From Treponema sp. (GTDB taxonomy: Bacteria; Spirochaetota; Spirochaetia; Treponematales; Treponemataceae), in contig JAAYNH010000081.1 of assembly GCA_012520945.1 (NCBI GenBank), positions 55,882 to 119,881 on the forward strand: a DNA stretch of 64,000 bases, in the 5' to 3' direction. The notes beneath the pieces are model-generated. The model had not been told where the DNA came from. It saw only the letters and a list, made by a program, of their open reading frames with translations, and made no database searches. The position numbers and the translations under genes are program-made. Positions 26,001 through 37,300 of the stretch are shown here, piece by piece. The stretch's first letter is position 1. Each line of letters starts with the position of its first letter.

Positions 26001-28285
26001 TCGGAACGGTTTTGAAACCGATTGAGAATGATATGATTTTTGAATTTTCAGATGCAAGCGGTAATAAAACGCGTTATACACATTGGGATTTTAATATAGA
26101 TGCAGAGTCTGACAAACCTGTTGCAGAAATTCATGTGCCTGCAGAAATGGAAATTATAACAACGGACTTTACGGTTTCCGGAATCGTTTATGATGATGAC
26201 GGACCTTGTAAAATTTGGTATAGCATAGATAAAGCACCGTTTATTGCAATTGATAAGTTGGATACAAGTTTTGAAATAGATATGAAACTTGCTGATTTCA
26301 CTGATAATGAACATACAATTCGTGTTGTTGCTGAAGATTCTCTCGGAGTTAAAGGAGATGAAATTGTCCGAACTTTCCGTGTATCCTTGGCAGAGCCGCG
26401 TGGAGAAGTTTTAACTCCTTCAATTGATGAAACCGTTAAAGGCTTGGTGCAAGTTTCAGGAAAAGCGTATGACAAAAATGGTATAGATAAGGTGCAAATT
26501 TCTTTTGACAACGGAAATACTTTTAATGATGTAGCCGGTCAAGAGGATTGGACATATGAATTTGATACAAGGATTTATCAAGACGGAACATACGTTGTGT
26601 TTATAAAGGTTTGGGATAATTATGGAATTCAAGGATTGTATTCAAGTTTAATAAATATTGATAATACAAAGCCTCAAATTAATCTTGAATTACCGTTAGA
26701 TGATAGTACTGTAACAGGAAATTTATTCTTTAGCGGTCAAACAACGGATAATATCGGTTTGAAAAAACTAGAATTGACTATTCGCAATCTGGATAAAACG
26801 CAAGTGCGTGTGCCGGATCATTTGGCTAAAATTGATTTGGTTCCTGATGAAATTATTTCAAAAGTGGTAGATATTTCAGATCTTTCTGACGGATTTTATA
26901 ATATTCAAGTACGCGGTGAAGATGCCGGTGGAAACGTTTCTCATGTTTCAAGAAATATTAAGCTGGATAAATCCGTAATTTCTACAAAGGTTGATATTTT
27001 GTATCCTTTAAACGGAGAGCATGTTCAAGGAATGTTTAATTTGTACGGTGAAGTAATTTCCGATAAATCTGTTGAAAGTTTGCTTTTGTATATTGATGGA
27101 GTACAAGTTGGAGAGCCCACGACACTAACAGATGCAGGATATTTCCGCTTTACAATTACGCCTGAGCTTTTGACCGGCGGTTCACATAATTTTGTGGTTC
27201 GTGCTTTAATTGACGGAGATAAAATAGTTTCATCTTCAGAAAGATATCTTATTTACACAGCATGCGGTCCGTGGGTTACGATAGATAATTTCAGTATGGG
27301 TGATTTTGCCGTTGACAGGCCGTATTTGGAAGGTCGTGCAGGATATGCTTTAACGGAAGATGAATTAATGGCAATCCGTGCAAAAGGAACATCGAAACTG
27401 GAAAAAGAACAATTACGTGCTAAAACTGTTAGTAAAATTGAAGTTAGTATGGATAATGGCAAAACTTTTGTAAAGGTGAGCAATACAAAAAAATGGCGTT
27501 ATCGTGTGGAAAACGGTGATATGCCGGCAGGTTTCCATTTTATGCTTGTGCGAGCCACAATGGAAAATGGAGAAACTGCTGTTACGCGTACGATTATACA
27601 AATTGACAAAACTAAGCCTTTTGTGCGTTTAATTTCTCCGGGTGAAGGGGAGCGTTTCAATGAAAGTCTTGAGTTTCAAGGTCTTTCTTCTGATAATATT
27701 GCTTTAAAAAGTGTAGAGTTGACTTTGCGTTCCGGAGATAAATCTCAATATGAGATACCGGCCTTTATTCAGGGCTTGTATTTTGATATGCACTTTTGGG
27801 GAGCAACACTGTATGACGTTGGAGCAGGTTTGACTTTCTTTGATGATAACGTAAAACTTCAAGTTCAGTTTGGGCAGTTTACGCAACAACAATATAATAT
27901 GATGGAAAATGTTTTCGATCTTCCTATGACTATGCAGCGTTACGGAGGAAATGTAATTGGAATGAAACTTTTAGCTAATATTGCTTACGTTCCGTTCCGC
28001 TATTTCTTTGGTCCGAGTTGGGAATGGCTCAGTGCAAATTTTGCAATGGGAGCAAATTTTAGTAGATTTGATAATACTCAAAGTGGAAAAGCACAAATTC
28101 TTACCGCTTTGATTGCACAACTGGAATTCCCTAGAATTACGGTTGCAAAACAAAAATATTTTAGAACATTTAGTTTTTATACGGAATTCCAACTGTGGTT
28201 TATTCCTACTGATGTTGAGTCAAGTGTGAATATTGAGTCATTAGTTCCGCAGATTTCCGGCGGAATTCGTATGAATGTGTTTTAA
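23024..28285 (+). CDS. Large Ig-like repeat protein with C-terminal outer-membrane barrel (paralogue 2)
   Basis: A 1753-aa paralogue of the 1981-aa protein. Signal peptide MKRFLLFFLCINLSFSYTFA. Shared N-terminal landmarks: DSWxETFD, GKYNIxVTATDIGGN, FIDPDSDLP, PGNLNIVGTCVDDDxV. Mid-body it shares PVAEIHVPxEMEIIxTDF and VYDDDG. The C-terminal barrel-like domain (FIQGLYFDMHFWGATLYDVG ... RMNVF) also ends in Phe. It lacks a segment of about 270 aa present in paralogue 1 after ENLTKTRG, and has a charged insert of about 55 aa (around nucleotides 25,815-25,980) rich in Pro, Glu and Ile. GAGG precedes ATG. The giant gene begins 22 bases after the stop, so the two are probably one transcript. Confidence 0.75.
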   Translation: MKRFLLFFLCINLSFSYTFALGKKEVESKSVQRLDSWQETFDLTSRRQGKYNILVTATDIGGNTAIAGPYNIFIDPDSDLPITGIANPLNGMTVPGNLNIVGTCVDDDGVGKVYIIFDGNKDEPIIAQGTEFWSYYLDTKDLNEGPHTIEVYAEDIYGVVGKSQKVTWNLNRQMPVTKMTSHTMGTLVSGKQKLEGTISDGNGIIALLLSIDGGKTFEEVPIIYESKTGITKFVINVDTTKIPDGPQIFWFKAFDGQGVPGLYSFLFFVDNTFPEVRIVWPKSENSVNGKFTVAGYANDIIGLQSITWEFNGKKGELPVIPGNPYWAINLDVRGQNIKVGELKITAQDTAGNIARTNQKINIKQEDDFATVNVVEPKENFMVQDPVLLKGFASDDDGIAKVVYTLDGSAPVEIESAGAFFDNISEKFGTLTNGEHTLKIWAIDIHDVKGHEKVVKFVVPGPPPAINVTSVNKTAYVKGMKINPESNGNIAVSVVSDSGLASLSWKFAGMNTEENVTVNKGNTSFNIPIEKAIQWGVTELKIIAIDIYERKTEKNLIFYLENLTKTRGNLGDVLPDAVQNDNGNANIFIESIGNVPYKPACEVILEKATDTSNLVFMSVVVESEIPVTGATYSINNSSSAKVAPRQDETTATKYYVDVPLVNLDANLTHIGVIVERGKSPTLSVTGTISVLRYKEPRLINDNVDVYWTESIKNGQYYYLEKDKPLYGYVNSGAEIVKAEIISAEPGLFVTFENNIVFINAEKEGEFNNVALRITDSTGNDIATKSIKIRSDFAAPIIELLEPTKATWVKNSMRISGLVDEVQKIAKAEYSVDGGVSWNPVKLNTNAIKDGKIPFDQIIDLSKCEDGLILLDIRMADASGKESTVHRVLQKDTIPPEVTVILPEAGTTVNGETLIVMKVKDNGLLERAEYIRSDGGKGIDRTPPKVEKTEPQYDENGVEIIQTTEEIVEIPKDEIEIGQTGRFELYMNPLISTRVGTVLKPIENDMIFEFSDASGNKTRYTHWDFNIDAESDKPVAEIHVPAEMEIITTDFTVSGIVYDDDGPCKIWYSIDKAPFIAIDKLDTSFEIDMKLADFTDNEHTIRVVAEDSLGVKGDEIVRTFRVSLAEPRGEVLTPSIDETVKGLVQVSGKAYDKNGIDKVQISFDNGNTFNDVAGQEDWTYEFDTRIYQDGTYVVFIKVWDNYGIQGLYSSLINIDNTKPQINLELPLDDSTVTGNLFFSGQTTDNIGLKKLELTIRNLDKTQVRVPDHLAKIDLVPDEIISKVVDISDLSDGFYNIQVRGEDAGGNVSHVSRNIKLDKSVISTKVDILYPLNGEHVQGMFNLYGEVISDKSVESLLLYIDGVQVGEPTTLTDAGYFRFTITPELLTGGSHNFVVRALIDGDKIVSSSERYLIYTACGPWVTIDNFSMGDFAVDRPYLEGRAGYALTEDELMAIRAKGTSKLEKEQLRAKTVSKIEVSMDNGKTFVKVSNTKKWRYRVENGDMPAGFHFMLVRATMENGETAVTRTIIQIDKTKPFVRLISPGEGERFNESLEFQGLSSDNIALKSVELTLRSGDKSQYEIPAFIQGLYFDMHFWGATLYDVGAGLTFFDDNVKLQVQFGQFTQQQYNMMENVFDLPMTMQRYGGNVIGMKLLANIAYVPFRYFFGPSWEWLSANFAMGANFSRFDNTQSGKAQILTALIAQLEFPRITVAKQKYFRTFSFYTEFQLWFIPTDVESSVNIESLVPQISGGIRMNVF

Positions 28286-28307
28286 TAGAGGTTTAAGGGG
28301 TATGACT

Positions 28308-31300
28308 ATGAAAAAGACAAATTTTAAAAGAACCTTAGTTTTTGCATTGATTGCATTTGGTGTATTAGTTTTTTCAACGTGCCGCATTGGTTTGGGTGGT
28401 GCTGTTGATACTCAAAAACCGACAGTTTCAATTACCTATCCTCCTGCAGGTAGCGTTATTCGTGGAGATTTCGTGTTGCAAGGGTTAGCTACAGACGAAA
28501 CTGCTTTAAAAGATATTACAATTTCATTTGCTAAGAAAAATGAATCTAACGGTTTTTATGAAAAAGTAAATGGCATTCAAAATTTAGTAACAACCGTAAA
28601 TCCTGAAAATGACAAATGGACTGTTAATATAAATACTCCATATTATGACGGTTCCGGTAAGGTTTTGTATCCTTTAGATGATGGAGAATATGAAATTACC
28701 GTAACTGCAACAGACAATGCAGAAAGACAAAACGTAACAAACGGTTTTTATAAAATTGACAATACTGCCCCTGTGTTAATTTTAACTCAACCGGCTACAG
28801 TAGCTAATGAAGCTCAGTGGGAATTTGGTAATGTTTTGAATTTTGCAGGCTTGCAATATGACAATAATATGGGGGACGATTTTACATTTACTTTCTATGA
28901 TGAAAATAATGTTGAAATGGGTTCTTTGAAAGGTTATGCCGCATTATCCAACTGGGAAATTTCTTTTGAAAATGAAGATGTTGTTTCTGCTCTTTTGTCA
29001 GGAGTTTCTGACATACCAAAAAAATATTGGTTTGATGTTAGTGTACGAGATTCTTCTTATGAATATAAAAATCCTGATGAAACTGAGGAAGAAGCTATTT
29101 TAAAAACCGGAAACAAAAGTGAATGGTATTATTCATACTCAAAAATAGTAAGTTTAATGGAACAAGGAGAACGTGCTCCAAAAGTAAATGAAATTTATAG
29201 CATTGAAAATTCGAAAAATTTATCGCGTTCTGTAGGTTCCTCAGACTTACCCAAAAAACTTACCATGGAAAATTTGAAACTTTTGCAAATTTTGAGTGAA
29301 TTACCTGAAAATAAAACCGCAAGAGAACATTTTGGTGTTTTCAGTGTTACAAATGCAGTTCAGCCTACTGTAAAAATAGATAATGTTTTTGCAGGTATTG
29401 CAGCTATAGGTAACCATGTTTCAAGAAGTGCAAATATGCGTATTACTATTGAGCCGGGTAAAAATAATACACAAATTGAAACTGCCTCAATTAAATATAC
29501 ATTGAAAAAATGGGTTGGAACTATGGAAAACGGTTCGTTTTCTGAAGTTATTGAAACAGATGCAAGTTTTGATCCAGAAACTATTGTTGATGGAACAACT
29601 AAGTATATTTCATTTATCGGTCCGGATGAAAAAGGACAATATCAAATTACTGTAAATGCAAAAGACTATGCAAACAATGTTCTGACAAATAATGTATTTA
29701 ACTTTACGGTTAACGAAAGTATACCTAGTATTTCGTTGAGCCCTGGAAAAAAAGTTGAATCAAAATGTAGTCCGCATGAAGGAGATGTTACAAAATTTGC
29801 AGTGACATTGACATGTAAAGACGATGGTAATTTTGCAAACTATTCAATTAAAGAATATGTGCGTAACGCAGACGGTTCGTTGAGAGAAATTAAAGATTTG
29901 TTAGAAGGTCCTAATCCTGAAGGAAGTGTTTTAAAGACGACAGAAAATACTGAAAAAGAAGGTGGAAAAATAAATACCGTATGGACATGGAAATTTTTAT
30001 TAAATGCTCCTGCAGAAGGTGAAAAACGCGAATTTAGTTTTGATGTAACTGATGGTCATTATTATGCGGGTGAAATTCGCAGATCTTATGAGATGGACAC
30101 AATAGCTCCAAGTTTATATAAGGTAATAAAACCGGAAATTAATACGGTTAGTGGTCATGTTGCTGAAGGAAAAGCAATCAAACATGAATCTTCAGTTACT
30201 GTTGAAGGTCTTGTTGATGGAACGGATACTGTTTTTGTATATATGAGTTACACAAAAGGAGAAGATTCGGTTCCTCCTGCAAAGAATGTTACAAATGATA
30301 AAGGTGACAACGGTTGGAAAACGGTTCGTGTAGATACGGAAGTTACGGTTGTTGATGGAAAAGAATATTTAGGTTTTGGCGATACAAGTGCATTGATTTT
30401 ACCGGTAGATGCAGATACTACTGTGCAAGAAGGTCTGTATAAAGTTTGGGTATATTTTAAAGATGATGCAGAGGGAGAAAGTGTACCTGTTGAATATTGT
30501 ACTATTGTGGCGGACAAAGCAGCTCCAAATATTGTTTTCAGTGTTATTGACGGTGAATCTAAAATAAACGGTTATGAAAATATTAACAAATCCGGTTCTT
30601 ATATGTATGCAATTGATAGTTTTGATTTGGAAATTGAAATTATTGAAACAAATGGTTTGAGTTCCGAAAAAACAATCAAAACGTTGACTCGAAATAATGT
30701 TGCAATGCCGGCTAACGTTTTTGTTGCAGATGCTTCGGTTCCAAATAAATGGTCTGTAAATTGCACAGAAGATGGAACATATTATTTATCTGTAACTGCA
30801 GTTGATTTAATAGGTCAACATGAAAAAAAAGTTATTACAATTTTAAAAGATGTGAATCCTCCTGTTGTAACAATACTTAGGCCTCAAGAAGGTGAAGTTG
30901 TTTCTGTTGTTTCTGAGCTTTCAGGAACTGCTGTTGACGATGGAGCCGGAATTGATGATAAAGATATACACATTAGTTTTAATGGTACAGATTGGTTAAA
31001 TAGCGAAAGCACGGATAAATTATGGTCCGGCTCGGTATGGAAATATGAAGAAGACGGAAGTAATTTCATTGATGAAGGTGAACATTCATTTTATGTTTGG
31101 GCAAAAGATAAAGGTGGAATTCAAACGGGCGGAGGTGTTGCTTCATATCCTTCTGTAGAGAAGGCTGTTAAACGTACATTTGTATATGATAAGAATTATC
31201 CTGAATTTAGAACACCGGAAAATTCGAAAATTACAGAACAACAAGAAATTTTTACAAATTCAACGTTTAATATTACAGGTATTTTGTATGATTCATATGG

Positions 31301-34300
31301 TTTGGAATCTATTACTTATACAAGAAAGAGCAATAATGGATTAGCGGATATTGGTACAACAGCCGTGCCAGATATAACATTTGTTGATAATCCTTTGACT
31401 ACAACACAAAACTGGTCTTTTTCAGAATCATTAACAGAAGCCGGTACTTATACATATACATTTAGACTTAGGGATTTTGCTCAACATGAAACGTTCTTAG
31501 TTTACAAGGTTGTTTTGGATAAAACCGCTCCTGAAATAGAAATTGTTACAGTTAGTCCAACAGTAACAACAGATGACGGAGATATTAAGATTAACGGGGC
31601 TGCGGTAAATGTTCGTGTTAATGTAAAGGAAGAAACATCCGGTTTTGCAGTTAAAACTTATTCATTAACTTGTGAAAATTCAATGAATAATATTGTAGAT
31701 GCACCAATACCTGACAATGGTATGATTACAATTGATACTCGTAATTTGCAAGACGGTAAAAATTTGGGTGAAGTGCTGACTTTTAATGTTAAAGATAGGG
31801 CAGGTAATAATGCAGCAAGTGTTGCCACATATCTTGAATCTTATATTGTTGATCAGTCTACAGACTTGCCTGTAATTACAGTTGAAGTTGTACAAGATGA
31901 TTATCTTGGTGAGGATGCAAATATTCCTGAATCAAACTTTTTTGATGGCACAAAAGAATATTTATCTTTATCTTTTAGTGATGATGATGGTCTTGAAAGT
32001 TTGACCGTAAAAATCGGTAATAATGTTATGGGATTGCCGGGCTTTAATCCTTCAGGTACAAAACCTGTGAAAAATTATTCATTAAAACAAATGCTTTCAA
32101 CATTTGATGCAGGTGTTTATACGGTAGATATAACTGCAGTGGATAATGCCCTTGCCAAAACAGCAAATAAAAAATTTAAAATTTCAATAGATACGGACAC
32201 CCCTGTGCTTACTGTAAATGCTACAAATACATATGAAAAAGGTGCATTTACCATTACTGGAACAGCAAGTGATTCTAATTTCAAAAAACTAAGTTATGTT
32301 CGTACAATTAATAATGTACCGGGTGCTTCAACTGAGCTTGTTCGTGCAGGTAATTACTGGTCACTTTCAGAACCTACACCGGCAAGTGGTGAATATAAAT
32401 TTGTTTTCACTGCAACGGATAAGGTTGATAATGTAGTAACAGAAACGAAAGTGATATATGTGGATAAAGATGCTCCGTCTGTAACGATTACAGACTGGCC
32501 TGATGATCTCTCCGAATGTCGTAATGTGAACTTTACGTTCCGCGGTACAGCTAGTGATGCAGGAGTTGTTTCAAACGGTTTATCAAAAGTGGAATATTCT
32601 TTTGATGGCACAAACTGGTTTAATGTTTCAGGAACTGAAACATGGAATCAAACTATTGTTTTGGCAAGTGTTTTGACTGAGGGTAATGTAACATTTAGTG
32701 CTCGTGCTACAGACGCAGTTGGCAATGTTGGTGCGGTGCAATCTAAAAATTTCGTTTATGACAAAGCATTTCCTGTGGTTGCTGAAAATGCAATAGTTGC
32801 TAAAAATACTAGCACTGGTACTGTGATTACAACCGGTTCAACAAAAGAAAAGTTTTATATTTCAGGAACGGCCGTTGACTCTTACGGAATTACTTCTATT
32901 GTAGTAAAACAAGTGAAAGATTCTGGTGCTGCAGTTGTAATTTCCGAAACAGATTTTACACTAGGCGGAACTGAGCAAAGCAGAAGTTGGACTTTGGAAA
33001 ATTTACCGCGAAATCCAAGTGCTCCAGGAACTTATAATTTGGCTTCCGGCAATTATGTTTATAAAATTGTTGCAACCGATAAAGCCGGATTGGAAAGCGA
33101 AGAAGCAACATTCTCAATCAATATTGACCTTGATGCACCTAATGTGAATTTGATAACTAATCCTGCTCATAATGAAAAAATCGGTCTTTCTTCATTAAGT
33201 TTTGGAACACATATCTTTGAGGGAAATGCTTCCGATACCGGTGTGGGCGTTGAAAAAATTTATTATGCTTTCACAAAGAATGCAACTGCTCCTGCAGGTA
33301 CAGATGATTATGCTGAACTTTCAACTAATGGAAATTGGTCTTTTTCAATGACCTTAAATTCCGGACATGACTCATGGACAAAATCAAGTAAAACTGAGTT
33401 ATATGAAGGTTCGTGGTATTTGCATGTTAAAGCAGCAGATAAAGCAGAAAACATAACAACAAATGCTGTAACAAGTAAGTTTGATGTTGATTTGAGTAAA
33501 CCTTTAGCTGATGAAACAGCACTTAATACTACATCTCTAAAACAATTAAAAAATGGTGGCGATCTAACAATAACATCAAGTGATACTAATGGTATTGCTT
33601 CTATTGTATTGATGCAAAAACAAACCGGTGGTGATTATGTAGAAGTTGAAAGATTTACTGCAGTATCCGGTTTAGAGCCTACAAACAAAGAGATAACCGT
33701 TTCAAACTTGCCACGAAATCCTGCAAATATTTCGGAAGGTACAACAGAAAATGCTATATATGAATATTTAATTACTGTTACTGACGTTGTTGGCAAAACA
33801 GAAAATGTTTCTCGTATTATTCAATTAGATACAATAGCTCCTGTAATTACAGTAACGTCTCCTGCAAATGAATATATTTATGACACACAAACTGTGCCAA
33901 TCATTGGTATTGCAAACGAAAGTGGTGGCGTTGGAACGAAAAATGTTTATTACAGTTTAAATAATGGCTCAACATGGACAGCTTGTATTGGAACAGAAAA
34001 CTGGAGTGTTCCTTCAGATGTAATTACAACTGAAGGTGAAAAATCTATCTGGTTTTATGCAGAAGATAAGTTAGGCAATAATAATTTAAATACCCCTACA
34101 AAAATTAATTTTCAAATTGATACGGCGGTACCGACTTTAAATATAACAACAATTCCACCTGTGATTGCTAAAGCAAATGATTCTATTATTGTTGCAGGAA
34201 CAGCAAGTGATTCAAATGAGTTAGCAGATGTTGTTGTTTCGCTAAACGGTGAAGTTGTTCTTACAGACACAGACGGAAATTTTTCACATACGTTTTTATG

Positions 34301-37300
34301 GACAGATGGAACAACTGCAGGTAAACTAAGCACAGATAATTCAGCTTCTTATGAAATTAAAGTTGTAGCAACTGACGTAGTAGGTAAAAAAACAACCCAA
34401 AATTATGTTTTATATTGTGATGTCTTTGCTCCTCAATTTGAAACAATTGCCGCTAGTCCTGTTGTTACATTGAGCAATATTGACTATGTAAATGGTAAAA
34501 ATGTTACAATTACAGGTCGCTTGAATGATGAAACAAAGATACAATCTTTGACATATACTTATGAAGGCTTAGGCTCTTTTGTAAATGTTCCAAAACCTGG
34601 TTCTTCGGACATAAGCTGGAACTTTAAAATATCTAATTTTGATACAACCGTTTTAACAGATGATGATGTAACGAAAATTGTATTTACCGCTACAGACTCT
34701 GCAGGAAACTTAAGCACTTATGATTTGGATTTGAACGTAAAACAATCGACAGATATTCCTGTAGTTGAATATACATCGATGAAAGCCGGTGCAACATGGG
34801 CAAATATTAACGTTAGTGGTGAGTTCAAAGATAGTTTGTTCGGCATTGGTAATTCTGTGATTAGAGGAACGGTTAGTGATGATGATGGTATTAGTAATGT
34901 AGTTATTACCGTAACACCGGATGGTGAGCCTGCAAAAACAAAAACAATCTACTTTGGTGATGCAATTTCCGGCATGTTTACATATAACTTAGATGAAAAG
35001 ATAAATGATACATATGTTTTAGCAGATGGAAAATATACCGTATCCGTTTCTGTTACGGATAAATTTGGTATACAAAATACACCTGTTGATCATTGTTTAA
35101 TAATTGATCGTGCGGCACCTACATTGATTATTACTCAGCTTTCAGGTTCACTTTGGGCTGCAAATAATCCAATCGTTGTAACCGGTACATTTGGAGATAT
35201 GGCTTCTGATGCAAAATTGACGGTAACCGGTGCAAATCCTGAAGGAGATTTGTCCGGCGGAACAGCAACAAAGGGAATAACAAATCAAGCATGGTCATAT
35301 ACAATAAATGCTCCAATGGGCGGTTTTACAAGTGGAGATACATTTACTGTAACAGCTAGAGATGCATATGGTCGCTCAACAGCTTATGATTTTATCTACC
35401 GCATTGATAATATGGCACCTACGATGGTTATTACCGAACAAAATACGACAGTTGATACTTCAGATAATCACTACTTAAGTGTGACAGCCGTTGCTCCATA
35501 TTTGATTGTAAAAGGAACGGCAGCAGATACCGGTAGCGGTGAAAATATGAGTGGAATCGATAAAGTTCAATACTCACTTGATTCCGGCAGTACATGGGCA
35601 GATGTTGCCATTACGGGCTCATTAGGAGAATGGACAAGTAATATAGATTTCTTTACGGGCAAAATTGACGGAACTTCGTATTCAGTAGTTTATCGTTCAG
35701 TTGATAAGGCCGGAAATGTTAGTACAACTCAAGTTATTACGTTTAAGCTTGATAATACCGATCCTGTTATCACAGAAACAACAGTGGGAGCAGGCTTGAA
35801 ATCAACCGGAAATAATGCATTCAGTTTTGCAGGAACTGCAACGGACAGTAACGGCATTAAGAGTCTTACATATACTGTATCAAAGGACAATTCAACACCG
35901 GTAGCAGGAAAGACAGCTCTAGGCGGAACATATGCAAACTGGACATTGGCAGAAACGTGGAATGTTGCAACGCTACAAAGTTACGGCTTTGGAAGTGTAG
36001 AAACAGATGCGTCTGGAACATATGAATATGTATTTACGGTAAAAGATAATTCAGACAGAATAACATCTATTTCACGAAAGATTAGTTTGGACGTAACTCC
36101 ACCAAGTGTAAATATAGTTTCGTTGACAACACAGTTGGATGCAAACGGTAGAACAAATAATGTAAACGGCATTATCACAGTTAATGGAACGATTACAGAT
36201 AACGTAAGTGTTGCAACAGGAGTTTACAAAGTAGAAGTTTCTGATGATGGTATAACAAGTTGGAGTGAAATTATATCTGACACAAGTGTGTTTAGTAGTG
36301 GGGTAACAACGAACTTTAAGTTTACGATAAACACAAGTGATGCTGCATATTCAACATATGACAAAAAATATTGGCAAATCACATTGACAGCGACAGATAG
36401 TGCTGGACACATAAGTGAAACTTCAGAAATAGTTTATGTAGACAGTGATACAGACAAACCAATTATAGTATTGAGTAATGCATTTGACACAATAATTTCA
36501 TCAACGGATGTAAGAGTTGACAATAACTTGTTTGAGCCGACGGGAAATAATAAACTTTTGGCGACGATTACAGATGATGACGGCTTGGACAGTGTAGTTG
36601 TAACAACAAGAGATGCCGGCGATAATGTAATAGCGACAAGAACATATACACCGAGTGGTTCAACATATAGTTTGAGTCATACGATACCGTCCGAAGAAGG
36701 AATATATAAAATTACGATAGAAGTAACAGACAAAGAAGTAGGAAAGAGTGGAGTAGTTACCACACTAGGACCATTCTACATAGGAGTAGATGCCGGAGCA
36801 CCTGTATTGAATGTTACAACGGAAAGCGGAAAATATTGGAGTACACTCACTGTAAGCGGAAACGTTCTTGACGCAAGTGGAGAAGTAACAGTAAGTGCAA
36901 GTGGTTCAGATGCAGCGTTTTCATCTCAAATAATAGATGGCACAAAAACGTCATCGTTAACTCCAATAACAGAAACGACAACAAGTAAAACCTGGAGTGA
37001 TATAGTTACGCTTCCGTCTACAACGGATACTTATACAATAACATATAAAGCAACGGATAAATACGGACGGGAAACATCAAAGAATTTTGTCTTTAATGTA
37101 GATACGACAGCTCCGACATTAAATGTTGCAGCTCCGGTAAATAATGAAATAACGATAAAAAAAGAAAGCATCACAGCTTTTAGCGGAACGGCAAGTGACA
37201 GCAGTGCAGGCGACAGTGGCTTGAAAGGCATTTACTACACAATTTTACCGGCCGTCACAGCAGCACCGGGAGCAGTTGATACATCAACCTGGGCAGCGGC

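Noticed and set aside
23024..28285. Frameshift or split gene in the Ig-repeat paralogues
   Set aside because: Both frames are open from signal peptide to terminal barrel, so length differences are insertions, not breaks.
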